In this document: piece by piece, positions 53,576 to 62,515 of the stretch
Position numbering within the stretch: position 1 is the stretch's first letter
Layout: each line of letters opens with the position of its first letter
DNA from: Eshraghiella sp051880035
GTDB lineage: Bacteria > Bacillota > Clostridia > Lachnospirales > Lachnospiraceae
Direction: 5' to 3'
Assembly (NCBI GenBank): GCA_051880035.1
Contig: JBJENE010000049.1
Coordinates: 1-64,000, forward strand
DNA length: 64,000 bases
Program-made: the position numbers and the translations under genes
Notes under the pieces: model-generated
Database searches by the model: none
What the model saw: the letters and a program-made list of their open reading frames with translations, nothing else
Told to the model about the DNA's origin: nothing

Positions 53576-55264
53576 ATGGAACCTTATCATATTATTATTT
53601 TAGCAGCCGGAATAATTGCGGCAATAGTTATAATCGGAATAATTACATCCGGAACGGCCGCAAAGAATTTATACTATAAACTTTTTTCTTCATACGGTCA
53701 GCTTAAAAGCTACGATTTTTCATATGAAGAATATGAAAGTATATCACATTTTTTCAAAAATACCTTAAAAGACGAATTTATCATTGATGATACTACATGG
53801 AATGATCTTGACATGGACAAGATTTTTATGATGATAAATAATACCAATTCCTCCGTAGGAAGGGATTATCTCTACAAAATATTAAGGACACCTCTTACAT
53901 CTTTATCAGAGTTGCAGGAGAGGGACAGACTTATTAAATATTTTGATTCTGATTCTTACAATCGTACCAAAATAATGCAGGCTTTTGCCGGAATCGGTTT
54001 TACCCGTAAAATATCCATATCCGACCATATGGACAGGCTGTTTAAGCTCAAACCCGTTTCCAATGTTTTTCATTATGCAATGCTTGTCTGCATGTTAATT
54101 GCAATATTGTATACAATTTTTATTGACCCTGTAATGGGAATTCTTCTGATTCTTATTACTTTCGGAGGCAGCATTATCACTTACTACAAAATGAAATCCA
54201 AGATTGACAGTTTTTTCACATGCATAAGACAGCTTGTTGCAATGCTTAATGCCGCCGAAAAGATTTCCGGACTTAATATACCTGAACTTAAAGAATATAA
54301 TGAAAGACTCAACAATGCGGTACACACTTTCAGAAAGATAAAGAGAAATTCCTGGCTTCTTGTATCCGCCAAGGACAAATCCGGCTCCCTCGGAGATATT
54401 TTTCTGGAATATTTAAGAATGTTTACACATCTTGACCTGATTAAATTCAATCATATGCTTAAAAATATCGGATCTAACGAGGATATGGTTATTGAGCTTA
54501 TGAGTGTTCTTGGATTATTGGAGTCAATGATAAGTGTTGCTTCTTTCAGAAAACTGCTGCCATATTACTGTACACCCGGGTTTTTGCAAGGAGACGGTGG
54601 CCTTTCAATAAAGGAAGTATATCATCTGTCAATTAAGGAACCTGTTGCCAATTCAATTAATGAAGACAAGCCTGTACTCATAACCGGCTCAAACGCATCA
54701 GGAAAGTCCACCTTCCTTAAATCCGTTGCCATTTGCTCAATTCTGGCCCAGACCATATATACCTGTCCGGCAGAAGATTACAAAGCACCTTTCTACAGGA
54801 TATATTCATCAATGGCACTGTCGGATGATCTGGACTTAGGAGAAAGCTATTATATCGTAGAAATAAAGTCATTAAAGCGTATAGTTGATGCATCACAGAA
54901 AGAAGGCGCCCGAATACTCTGCTTTATAGACGAAGTCCTTAGAGGAACCAATACGGTAGAACGAATTGCCGCATCTTCCGAAATACTGAGGAGTCTTGCC
55001 AAATCAAATGTTATGTGTTTTGCGGCAACCCACGACATCGAACTTACACATATTCTTCAGAAATATTATGCTAATTATCATTTTGATGAAGAGGTAAGGG
55101 ATAACAATGTTATTTTTTCATACCTTCTCAAAAACGGAAAGGCATCTTCCAGAAATGCAATAAAACTTCTTGAAATAATAGGATACAGCAATGATATTGT
55201 AAATGATTCGGAAATACGGGCCAACGACTTTATTAATACAGGAGTATGGAGGCAATGTGAATGA
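53576..55264 (+). CDS. Membrane-anchored MutS-like ATPase
   Basis: This 562-aa protein has an N-terminal membrane segment (about residues 5-26), a second hydrophobic hairpin near 162-205 (YAMLVCMLIAILYTIF... then GILLILITFGGSIITYY), a helical lever-like middle and a C-terminal MutS-type ABC ATPase: Walker A TGSNASGKSTFLKS near 370, Walker B CFIDEVLRGTNTVER near 450, and AATHDIELT. The mismatch-recognition and connector domains of MutS1 are missing. It resembles the MutS-related proteins common in Firmicutes and Bacteroidetes, whose function is unknown. Its stop overlaps the rnhA start (ATGA). Confidence 0.87.
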   Translation: MEPYHIIILAAGIIAAIVIIGIITSGTAAKNLYYKLFSSYGQLKSYDFSYEEYESISHFFKNTLKDEFIIDDTTWNDLDMDKIFMMINNTNSSVGRDYLYKILRTPLTSLSELQERDRLIKYFDSDSYNRTKIMQAFAGIGFTRKISISDHMDRLFKLKPVSNVFHYAMLVCMLIAILYTIFIDPVMGILLILITFGGSIITYYKMKSKIDSFFTCIRQLVAMLNAAEKISGLNIPELKEYNERLNNAVHTFRKIKRNSWLLVSAKDKSGSLGDIFLEYLRMFTHLDLIKFNHMLKNIGSNEDMVIELMSVLGLLESMISVASFRKLLPYYCTPGFLQGDGGLSIKEVYHLSIKEPVANSINEDKPVLITGSNASGKSTFLKSVAICSILAQTIYTCPAEDYKAPFYRIYSSMALSDDLDLGESYYIVEIKSLKRIVDASQKEGARILCFIDEVLRGTNTVERIAASSEILRSLAKSNVMCFAATHDIELTHILQKYYANYHFDEEVRDNNVIFSYLLKNGKASSRNAIKLLEIIGYSNDIVNDSEIRANDFINTGVWRQCE

Positions 55265-55746
55265 ATGTAGAAATATACACCGACGGCTCCGCAAGAGGGA
55301 ACCCGGACGGTCCGGGAGGTTACGGAACGATACTTCATTACACGGACAATAACGGACAGCTTCATGAAAAAGAACTTTCCTGCGGCTACATTAAAACAAC
55401 CAACAACCGTATGGAATTAATGGCTGCCATCGCCGGACTTGAAGCCTTAAAAGTTCCTTGTAATGTAAAACTTTATTCCGATTCCAAATATCTTGTCGAT
55501 GCATTTAATCTGAAATGGATTGATTCCTGGATTAAGAAAGGATGGAAAGGAAGTTCCAATAAGACGGTCAAAAATATTGACCTGTGGCAGAGACTTTTAA
55601 AGGCCATGGAGCCCCACAATGTGACTTGCTGCTGGGTAAAAGGACATGACGGTCATCCTCTTAACGAGCGTTGTGACGAACTTGCAACCCGGGCGGCGGA
55701 CGGAGAAAATTTAATTCAGGATGAAATTAAAGACTTTCATTCTTGA
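55261..55746 (+). CDS. rnhA: Ribonuclease HI
   Basis: This 161-aa enzyme degrades RNA in RNA/DNA hybrids. Catalytic acidic residues are visible: Asp in YTDGSARGNPDGPGG, Glu in NNRMELMAAIAGL, Asp in LYSDSKYLVDA and Asp in NERCDELATRAA; WIKKGWKG is the basic substrate-binding handle, so this is the E. coli-like (long) type. It is coupled to the MutS-like gene by a 4-bp overlap. Confidence 0.96.
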   Translation: MNVEIYTDGSARGNPDGPGGYGTILHYTDNNGQLHEKELSCGYIKTTNNRMELMAAIAGLEALKVPCNVKLYSDSKYLVDAFNLKWIDSWIKKGWKGSSNKTVKNIDLWQRLLKAMEPHNVTCCWVKGHDGHPLNERCDELATRAADGENLIQDEIKDFHS

Positions 55747-55771
55747 AATACCAAGACCAATGTGTTACGAT
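55743..55771 (+). promoter_or_regulatory. Candidate promoter for the small membrane protein and alaS
   Basis: TTGAAA (55743-55748), 17-bp spacer, TACGAT (55766-55771). The -35 overlaps the rnhA stop codon. Confidence 0.45.
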
Positions 55772-55802
55772 TTACAAAGTATATTATAGGAGGTAGTATT
55801 AC

Positions 55803-55973
55803 ATGATAATTGCTGATGTTATTGCGTTATTAAACGACATTTTTTTTGAATCACTGCGATTTATTGTCATATTAGCACTTATAGTTCTTGCAATCTTTTT
55901 AGGTGCAAAGCTTAGAAAATTTGTTGACAGAAAAAAAGCTGCCAAAGAACAGGACAACACCTTGGAAGAATAA
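55803..55973 (+). CDS. Small single-pass membrane protein (56 aa), unknown function
   Basis: A short frame starts at ATG 55803 after TAGGAGG, a near-perfect SD 7-8 nt upstream, and ends at TAA 55971-55973. The protein starts MIIADVIALLNDIFFES, has one hydrophobic helix (about residues 18-37, LRFIVILALIVLAIFLGAKL), then a basic cytoplasmic-type tail (RKFVDRKKAAKEQ) and an acidic end. I do not recognise a family. The strong SD, promoter and clear topology argue that it is real. alaS starts 30 bp downstream. Confidence 0.72.
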   Translation: MIIADVIALLNDIFFESLRFIVILALIVLAIFLGAKLRKFVDRKKAAKEQDNTLEE

Positions 55974-56003
55974 ATTTACTTAAATAACAGGAGGATTTTT
56001 GCC

Positions 56004-58658
56004 ATGCAGTCATATGGCGTAAATGAATTAAGAAGAAAATATCTTGAATTTTTTGAAAGCAAAGGGCATCTTAAGATGAACAGTTTTTCACTGGTCCCTC
56101 ATAATGATAACAGCCTTTTACTTATCAATGCAGGAATGGCTCCGCTCAAACCTTATTTTACGGGTCAGGAAATTCCTCCGAGAAAAAGAGTCACAACCTG
56201 CCAGAAATGTATCCGTACGGGAGATATAGATAATGTAGGTAAGACTGCAAGACATCTTACTTTCTTTGAAATGTTGGGAAACTTTTCATTCGGAGATTAT
56301 TTTAAACACGAAGCAATTAACTGGTCTTGGGAATTCCTTACAAAGGTAATCGGAATGGAACCTGAAAGACTTTATCCTTCAATATATGCCGATGACGACG
56401 AAGCTTTTGATATCTGGACCAATGAAGTAGGTGTTCCGGCAGAGAAAATCACAAGATTTTACCGTGATGAGAACGGTGACTGTGATAATTTCTGGGAGCA
56501 CGGAGCAGGTCCTTGCGGTCCTTGTTCCGAGATTTACTATGACCGTGGAGAAAAATTCGGATGCGGAAAGCCTGACTGTAAAGTAGGATGTGACTGTGAC
56601 CGTTTCATGGAAGTATGGAACAATGTATTTACCCAGTTTGAAAGTGACGGACATCATAACTATACCGAACTCAAACAGAAAAACATTGATACCGGAATGG
56701 GACTTGAAAGACTTGCCGTAGTTGTTCAGGAAGTCGATTCCGTATTTGATATTGATACAATGAAAGCAATCAGGGACAGAATATGCGAACTTGCAGGTGT
56801 AACATATCACACGGATGAACAAAAAGATGTTTCAATCCGTCTTATAACCGACCATATCCGTTCCGTTACATTTATGGCTTCCGATGGAATCATTCCGTCC
56901 AACGAAGGAAGAGGATATGTTTTCAGAAGACTTCTCCGCCGTGCGGCAAAGCATGGAAGAACACTTGGTATTGACGGTCTTTTCCTTGCCAAACTTGCCA
57001 TGACTGTTATTGATTCAAGTAAGGACGGATATCCGGAACTTGAAGAAAAGAAAGAAATGATCCTTAAGGTTCTTACAACCGAAGAGGAAAACTTTAACAA
57101 AACAATTGACCAGGGTCTTAAAATCCTTAGCGATATGGAAGATTCCCTCCTGGCAGAACATAAAACCGTATTAAGCGGCGATGATGCATTTAAGCTTTAT
57201 GACACCTATGGCTTCCCTATCGATTTAACAGTGGAAATTCTTGAAGAAAAAGGATTTTCGGTAGATATGGACGGCTTTGGTGCTGCCATGAAAAAGCAGA
57301 AAGAGACAGCCAGAAATGCCCGCAAGGAAACAAATTATATGGGTGCCGATGCAACCGTATATGACCTTATAGATACAAGAATCACTTCAGAATTCGTTGG
57401 ATATGACAGTCTTCTGGCAGATTCAGAGATTCTTGTGCTTACTACAGATACAGAGCTTGTAAGCGACCTGTCAGAGGATTGTGAAGGTACGATTATTGCG
57501 GCCAAAACTCCTTTTTATGCAACAATGGGCGGACAGCAGGGTGATACAGGTATAATCACATCCGGTGAATCCGTATTTGAAGTATACGATACAATCAAAT
57601 TAAAAGGCGGAAGAGTAGGACATGTGGGTAAAGTGACCAAAGGTTCATTCTCAACAGGAGATACAATTACTCTTTCAGTTGATGAAGCGAAGCGTTTTGC
57701 AACCGCAAAAAACCATTCCGCAACCCACCTTCTTCAGGAAGCTTTAAGAATTGTTCTCGGAACCCATGTTGAGCAGGCAGGTTCCCTTGTAACTCCTGAC
57801 AGGCTCCGTTTTGACTTTACACATTTCTCTGCAATGACATCAGAAGAAATCGCAAAAGTTGAAGCAATTGTTAATGAGAAAATTACCGAATCAATTCCTG
57901 TGGATACCAGAGTCCTTGGTATTGAGGAAGCAAGAAAGACAGGTGCCAAGGCACTTTTTGGTGAAAAATACGGTGAAACCGTAAGAGTTGTATGCATGGG
58001 TGAATTTTCAAAGGAATTCTGCGGAGGTACCCATGTGAGCAATACCGGAGCAATTACATCATTTAAGATACTTTCAGAATCAGGAATTGCGGCAGGTGTA
58101 AGAAGAATTGAAGCCCTTACCGGTAATGCTGTGTTTGAATATTATCAGGACATTGAAAACAAGTTTAATAATGTATGCCGGCTTCTTAAGGCAGCTCCGG
58201 CCAATATTGAAGAGAAAATTGCCCACCTTCAGGCTGAGATTAAATCTCTTAACGGAGAAATTGAATCTCTTAAATCCAAGGCGGCAAACGATGCTCTCGG
58301 CGATGTTATGAACCGGACCGAAGAAGTTAAAGGAATTAAGTTCCTTGGAGTTTCCTTAGACGGAGTCGATATGAACGAATTGAGAAATCTTGGAGATGAC
58401 CTTAAAGTTAAACTCGGTTCAGGAGTTGTTGTACTTGCATCAGCACAGGGTTCTGACAAAGTTAATCTTATAGTTACCGCAACAGATGATGTTGTTAAAT
58501 CAGGCGTTCATGCAGGTAATATTATTAAAGCCGCAGCTCCTATGGTTGGCGGTGGCGGCGGCGGTCGTCCTAACATGGCACAGGCCGGAGGAAAGAATCC
58601 TGCAGGAATCAAAGAAGCAATTGAAGCTGCAAAGGATGCACTGGCAAAACAGATATAA
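56004..58658 (+). CDS. alaS: Alanine-tRNA ligase
   Basis: This 884-aa class II synthetase charges tRNA-Ala. Order: aminoacylation domain (RRKYLEFFESKGH, FFEMLGNFSFGDYFK, GMGLERL-like TGMGLERLAVV), a cysteine-rich insert (CGKPDCKVGCDCDRF), editing domain with zinc ligands HSATHLLQEALR and CMGEFSKEFCGGTHV, and the C-Ala/DHHA1 domain ending GGGGGGRPNMAQAGG. Length is normal. No T-box leader: only 30 bp separate it from the upstream small gene. Confidence 0.98.
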   Translation: MQSYGVNELRRKYLEFFESKGHLKMNSFSLVPHNDNSLLLINAGMAPLKPYFTGQEIPPRKRVTTCQKCIRTGDIDNVGKTARHLTFFEMLGNFSFGDYFKHEAINWSWEFLTKVIGMEPERLYPSIYADDDEAFDIWTNEVGVPAEKITRFYRDENGDCDNFWEHGAGPCGPCSEIYYDRGEKFGCGKPDCKVGCDCDRFMEVWNNVFTQFESDGHHNYTELKQKNIDTGMGLERLAVVVQEVDSVFDIDTMKAIRDRICELAGVTYHTDEQKDVSIRLITDHIRSVTFMASDGIIPSNEGRGYVFRRLLRRAAKHGRTLGIDGLFLAKLAMTVIDSSKDGYPELEEKKEMILKVLTTEEENFNKTIDQGLKILSDMEDSLLAEHKTVLSGDDAFKLYDTYGFPIDLTVEILEEKGFSVDMDGFGAAMKKQKETARNARKETNYMGADATVYDLIDTRITSEFVGYDSLLADSEILVLTTDTELVSDLSEDCEGTIIAAKTPFYATMGGQQGDTGIITSGESVFEVYDTIKLKGGRVGHVGKVTKGSFSTGDTITLSVDEAKRFATAKNHSATHLLQEALRIVLGTHVEQAGSLVTPDRLRFDFTHFSAMTSEEIAKVEAIVNEKITESIPVDTRVLGIEEARKTGAKALFGEKYGETVRVVCMGEFSKEFCGGTHVSNTGAITSFKILSESGIAAGVRRIEALTGNAVFEYYQDIENKFNNVCRLLKAAPANIEEKIAHLQAEIKSLNGEIESLKSKAANDALGDVMNRTEEVKGIKFLGVSLDGVDMNELRNLGDDLKVKLGSGVVVLASAQGSDKVNLIVTATDDVVKSGVHAGNIIKAAAPMVGGGGGGRPNMAQAGGKNPAGIKEAIEAAKDALAKQI

Positions 58659-58693
58659 ACAGTCCCGTAATTTCAAAAAAAATAATTTTTTTG

Positions 58694-58721
58694 TTGACGA
58701 ATGCTGATTATATGATATAAT
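58694..58721 (+). promoter_or_regulatory. Sigma-A promoter of rpsU
   Basis: TTGACG (58694-58699), 16-bp spacer, TATAAT (58716-58721) with TGA directly before it, a perfect extended -10. Predicted start about 58728. Confidence 0.82.
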
Positions 58722-58726
58722 CAGAC

Positions 58727-58812
58727 TTGTGCAAACCCGAGACTATGCCTTATAGGCTTGTCTTTGCAAAATACCTTACAGTTGTTTTGCACAATCTACA
58801 ACTGGAGGGAGG
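58727..58812 (+). ncRNA. Structured rpsU mRNA leader with possible pseudoknot
   Basis: Elements in order: TTGTGCAAA (58727-58735); hairpin AGAC..GCCT/AGGC..GTCT (58740-58763); a TTTGCAAAA segment (58763-58771); hairpin CAGTTGT/ACAACTG (58779-58785 with 58798-58804) whose 12-nt loop contains TTTGCACAA (58786-58794), perfectly complementary to the first element. The stem ends at the SD GGAGGGAGG (58804-58812). The middle segment can pair with either partner instead. This is compatible with an autoregulatory leader; pairings are by eye. Confidence 0.6.
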
Positions 58813-58821
58813 TTGAGTTGA

Positions 58822-58998
58822 ATGTCTAATGTAATCGTAAAAGAGAACGAATCTTTGGATAGTGCATTACGCAGATTTAAAAGAAACTGTGCTAAGGCAG
58901 GAATCCAGCAGGAAATTCGTAAAAGAGAGCATTATGAGAAGCCAAGCGTAAGACGCAAGAAAAAATCTGAGGCTGCAAGAAAACGTAAATATAATTAA
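58822..58998 (+). CDS. rpsU: Ribosomal protein bS21
   Basis: This 58-aa basic protein begins MSNVIVKENESLDSALRRFK and ends with an Arg/Lys-rich tail (RRKKKSEAARKRKYN), as in bS21, which sits near the anti-SD on the 30S platform. It has its own promoter, a strong SD (GGAGGGAGG) and a terminator, so it is monocistronic. Confidence 0.97.
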   Translation: MSNVIVKENESLDSALRRFKRNCAKAGIQQEIRKREHYEKPSVRRKKKSEAARKRKYN

Positions 58999-59006
58999 TT
59001 TACATT

Positions 59007-59036
59007 GAGAGACACAAGCAATTGTGTCTCTTTTTT
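59007..59036 (+). terminator. Terminator after rpsU
   Basis: GAGACACAA (59009-59017) pairs with TTGTGTCTC (59022-59030) around a GCAA tetraloop, followed by six T. Confidence 0.94.
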
Positions 59037-59091
59037 CGTCTATTGCAATTTGTTTTGTCATATACATATTAAAAACGCCCCGGAAATAAGA

Positions 59092-59340
59092 ATGTCCATT
59101 TTTAATATAAACGAGCTTACTGAAAGCTATACGATAATAACAATACACGGAACCCGTGAAGCATACATACAGAATTTTATATCCATTACGGAGTTAAGCG
59201 AATCCACAATAAGAATACGCTCCCAAAAAGAAATACTTTGTTTTAAAGGAAAAAATCTTCTTATAGAATATATGAATCAGGACGAACTTAAAGTAACAGG
59301 TTTAATTGAATCCGTACAGATTATGGAGGTTCTGCATTGA
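59092..59340 (+). CDS. yqfC: YqfC-family sporulation protein
   Basis: This 82-aa protein matches YqfC in size, beta-rich pattern (YTIITIHGTREAYIQNFISI, IRIRSQKEILCFKGKNLLIE) and position directly upstream of yqfD; YqfC is a sigma-E dependent sporulation protein in Bacillus. The frame is open from 59005 but that section is the rpsU terminator, so ATG 59092 is chosen; its SD is weak (GGAAATAAG). I could not find a convincing sigma-E promoter in the 55 bp upstream. Confidence 0.85.
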   Translation: MSIFNINELTESYTIITIHGTREAYIQNFISITELSESTIRIRSQKEILCFKGKNLLIEYMNQDELKVTGLIESVQIMEVLH

Positions 59341-60554
59341 AATTGCCACGCAAAATCCCGGGGTATGTGACGGTACGCATAGAAGGATTTGGAATTGAAA
59401 GATTTATAAATATCTGCAAAAATCATAATATCCCCCTGTATAAACTCCGATTTTCGGAAAATACATCTACAGTTACCTTAAAAAGTTCAAACTTTCGAAA
59501 AATATGTTCTTTCCGAAAAACCGCAAACGTAAAATTACGCATAATTTCCAAGACAGGCATGCCTTTTTTCCTGTTTTTTTACAGAAAAAGATGGCTTTTT
59601 GTTGTGGGAATATTTCTGTGTATCGGTATTCACGGATTTTTGTCCAATTTTCTGTGGGAAATAGATGTGGAAGGAAACAGTTTTTACTCTGACAAAACCA
59701 TAAAAGAATATATAAGCTCAAATAATATCGTATACGGCACTCCGACCCGGAATATCTCATGTAATGAAATCGAAACACTTATCAGAGAAAATTTTGAAAA
59801 AGTAACCTGGGTCAGCGCCACCTTAAAGGGAGCCAGACTTACAATAAATCTTAAAGAAAATCCCGACGCTTCAAGTATCATTAATAACACATCTCCGTGG
59901 GATATTGTAGCCAAAAAGGATGGTACAATAGAATCTATTATTACCAGAAAAGGAACTCCGATTGTAAAAGCCGGGGATGAAGTCAAAAAAGGGGATGTGC
60001 TTGTAATGTCCAGGGTGGATTATACAAATGAATCCGGCGAAATATTTGGAACTGAATATGTAAGTGCTGATTCGGATATCGTAATAAAGACAGTAAATAA
60101 TTATGAAACCTGTATTTTAAGGAATTATGATAAAAAACAGTACACAGGAAATAATAAGACATTTACATCAATGAAAGCCGGTACATACTGTATCAGCTTC
60201 CCCAAAATGAAATGTAACTTTGAACTTTTTGATACAGTGACGGAATATGTGCCTCTTGATAAAAGTGACAGAATTCTTCCCGTAACGTACATTTATACCA
60301 CATACAAGGAATATGAACTGGTCCCGTCTGAATATACGGATGAAGAGCTTACAGAACGGTTACAGGAAGAATTTAATAATTATATTCATAAATTAGAAGA
60401 AAATGGTATTCAAATTATAGACAATAGTGTTAAAATAGATTTAAATGCAGACAAAGGTTCTTTAAACGGTACAATTACGCTTCTTGAAAAAGCAACCGGA
60501 ACAAAGGAGCCTGTCATTAATAATGAACAACCGGAGGGAACTGCTTCAGAATGA
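59337..60554 (+). CDS. yqfD: Sporulation protein YqfD
   Basis: This 405-aa protein has one membrane segment near residues 84-105 (KRWLFVVGIFLCIGIHGFLS) after a basic cytoplasmic part and a large extracytoplasmic beta-rich region starting WEIDVEGNSFYSDKTI. YqfD is needed for efficient sporulation in Bacillus. It starts at TTG 59337, overlapping the yqfC stop by 4 bp, with GGAGG 7 nt upstream. It overlaps phoH by 4 bp. Confidence 0.92.
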   Translation: MKLPRKIPGYVTVRIEGFGIERFINICKNHNIPLYKLRFSENTSTVTLKSSNFRKICSFRKTANVKLRIISKTGMPFFLFFYRKRWLFVVGIFLCIGIHGFLSNFLWEIDVEGNSFYSDKTIKEYISSNNIVYGTPTRNISCNEIETLIRENFEKVTWVSATLKGARLTINLKENPDASSIINNTSPWDIVAKKDGTIESIITRKGTPIVKAGDEVKKGDVLVMSRVDYTNESGEIFGTEYVSADSDIVIKTVNNYETCILRNYDKKQYTGNNKTFTSMKAGTYCISFPKMKCNFELFDTVTEYVPLDKSDRILPVTYIYTTYKEYELVPSEYTDEELTERLQEEFNNYIHKLEENGIQIIDNSVKIDLNADKGSLNGTITLLEKATGTKEPVINNEQPEGTASE

Positions 60555-61555
60555 GTATTTCAGAAAGTATTATTGACATACCTGTTGAACACAGCAAGAA
60601 TGTGTTCGGTAATTTCGATGAATTTGTCAAGAAAATCGAGAAAACATTAAAAGTAACAATTGTTATGAGAGATTCCGAAATGAAGATTATAGGTACCGAT
60701 TCGGCTTGTCAAAGAGCCGCCGATGTATTCAATGAGCTTCTTACACTTTCAAAACGCGGCAATATAATTACAGAACAGAATGTGGATTACGCTCTGTCTC
60801 TCTCAATGGAAGATAAGCTTGATGCACTGTCAGAAATAGATAAAGATATAATTGCAAGAACGGTAACGGGCAAACCTATAAAGCCCAAAACCCTTGGTCA
60901 GCAAAAATATATCGAAGATATACGGCATAAGATGATTGTATTCGGAATAGGTCCTGCCGGAACAGGTAAGACATATCTGGCAATGGCCATGGCAATACAG
61001 GCCTTTAAGAATAACGAAGTAAGCAGAATAATTTTAACACGCCCTGCAATCGAAGCAGGAGAGAAATTGGGCTTTCTTCCCGGCGATTTGCAAAGTAAAA
61101 TAGATCCGTATCTCAGGCCTTTGTATGATGCCCTGTATCAGATTATGGGAGCCGACAGTTTTTTACACAACTCCGAAAAAGGACTGATTGAGGTGGCTCC
61201 TCTTGCATATATGAGAGGACGAACCCTTGATAATGCATATATAATTCTCGATGAAGCACAAAATACCACTCCCGCCCAGATGAAAATGTTTCTTACAAGA
61301 ATAGGATTCGGTTCCAAGGTTGTTATTACGGGAGACCTTACCCAGAAAGACCTTCCGAAAGATGTTACATCAGGACTGGATGTGGCACTTAAGGTGTTGT
61401 CCAAAGTTGATGAAATAGGTATATGCAGGCTTTCATCCAAGGATGTGGTAAGGCATCCTCTTGTGCAAAAAATTGTTAATGCATATGACGACTACGAGAG
61501 CAGACAAGCCTCAAGGTCCGGACATGCCACAGCCAAAACTCCACGGAGGAAATAA
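60551..61555 (+). CDS. PhoH-family ATPase
   Basis: This 334-aa protein has a short KH-like N-terminus and a P-loop ATPase domain: Walker A GPAGTGKTYLAMAMA near 137-150 and Walker B YIILDEAQNTTPAQMKMFL near 230-250. PhoH-like proteins are predicted RNA helicases/ATPases linked to the RNase YbeY, whose gene follows 1 bp later. ATGA overlap with yqfD. Confidence 0.94.
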   Translation: MSISESIIDIPVEHSKNVFGNFDEFVKKIEKTLKVTIVMRDSEMKIIGTDSACQRAADVFNELLTLSKRGNIITEQNVDYALSLSMEDKLDALSEIDKDIIARTVTGKPIKPKTLGQQKYIEDIRHKMIVFGIGPAGTGKTYLAMAMAIQAFKNNEVSRIILTRPAIEAGEKLGFLPGDLQSKIDPYLRPLYDALYQIMGADSFLHNSEKGLIEVAPLAYMRGRTLDNAYIILDEAQNTTPAQMKMFLTRIGFGSKVVITGDLTQKDLPKDVTSGLDVALKVLSKVDEIGICRLSSKDVVRHPLVQKIVNAYDDYESRQASRSGHATAKTPRRK

Positions 61556-61556
61556 A

Positions 61557-62054
61557 ATGACAATACAGTTTGAACAGGAATATGATAAAGACCTTGGCAT
61601 CCCGTATGAGGAACTTGCCGGTAGAGTAATTATTTCATCACTTGATTACGAAAAATGTCCCTATGAGGCTGAAATCAGTGTTACACTGACAGATAATAAC
61701 GGTATTCATGCAATTAACAGGGAATTCCGTAACATAGATGCTCCTACGGATGTACTTTCTTTTCCGATGATAGAATACAAAGCTGCGGGAGAGTTTGATT
61801 TTCTGGAGAATGAAGACGATTGCTTTAATCCCGAAACAGGAGAGCTTCTGTTGGGAGATATTCTTATCTCCCTTGACAAAGTTGAGGAACAGGCTCTTTT
61901 GTACGGACACTCCGCAGAAAGGGAATTTGCCTTTTTGGTTGCCCACAGTATGCTCCATCTTATGGGATACGATCACATTAACCCCGATGAGGCAGCCGTA
62001 ATGGAGGCCAAGCAGGAGGCTATCCTTGCAGGAATGGGATTAGAACGAAAATAA
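61557..62054 (+). CDS. ybeY: Endoribonuclease YbeY
   Basis: This 165-aa metalloenzyme acts in 16S rRNA 3' maturation and ribosome quality control. The zinc motif reads HSMLHLMGYDH (three His), with Ser in place of the usual Gly at the second position. The frame extends upstream to 61461 inside phoH, but GGAGGA 6 nt before ATG 61557 sets the start. Confidence 0.94.
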   Translation: MTIQFEQEYDKDLGIPYEELAGRVIISSLDYEKCPYEAEISVTLTDNNGIHAINREFRNIDAPTDVLSFPMIEYKAAGEFDFLENEDDCFNPETGELLLGDILISLDKVEEQALLYGHSAEREFAFLVAHSMLHLMGYDHINPDEAAVMEAKQEAILAGMGLERK

Positions 62055-62069
62055 AGGCAGGATAATTTT

Positions 62070-62477
62070 ATGAATAAAGATATAACTGACGAGCAGCTTG
62101 TTAAAGCCGCCGAAGCCGCAATGAAATACGCTTATTCACCTTACTCGGATTTTAAAGTGGGAGCGGCCATACTTACCACAGACGGTAATGTTTTTACCGG
62201 CTGCAATATAGAAAACGCTTCATACGGTGCAACAATCTGTGCGGAAAGAACTGCTGCGGTTAAAGCCGTAAGTGAAGGACACACCGAATTTTTAAAGATT
62301 GCCATAGTATCTTCTTTTGGAGAATATACATATCCCTGCGGAATATGCAGACAGTTTTTATCCGAATTTTTCAGGGATGAGGGTATTCTGATAATTAAAG
62401 ATAACAAAAGAGGCATTAAAACCATGAAATTTTTTGATATGATTCCCAACTCATTTTCCGGGGAATCACTGCATTGA
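62070..62477 (+). CDS. cdd: Cytidine deaminase
   Basis: This 135-aa zinc enzyme deaminates cytidine and deoxycytidine for pyrimidine salvage. It has the catalytic CAERTA motif (Cys and Glu) and PCGICRQ with two more zinc cysteines. It follows ybeY by 15 bp, as in many Firmicutes, where era often follows; here era is absent from this spot. Confidence 0.96.
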   Translation: MNKDITDEQLVKAAEAAMKYAYSPYSDFKVGAAILTTDGNVFTGCNIENASYGATICAERTAAVKAVSEGHTEFLKIAIVSSFGEYTYPCGICRQFLSEFFRDEGILIIKDNKRGIKTMKFFDMIPNSFSGESLH

Positions 62478-62515
62478 TTGAATAAATCTTTTTTAATTGT
62501 TCATAATTCAATATT

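Noticed and set aside
55974..56003. T-box or other riboswitch upstream of alaS
   Set aside because: Only 30 bp of spacer; no room for a leader.
59058..59090. Sigma-E promoter for yqfC-yqfD
   Set aside because: TCATATA and ACATATT resemble -35 boxes but no CATACAnT lies at 13-16 bp.
59005..59091. N-terminal extension of yqfC
   Set aside because: This part is the rpsU terminator and has no SD; the YqfC-like sequence starts at 59092.
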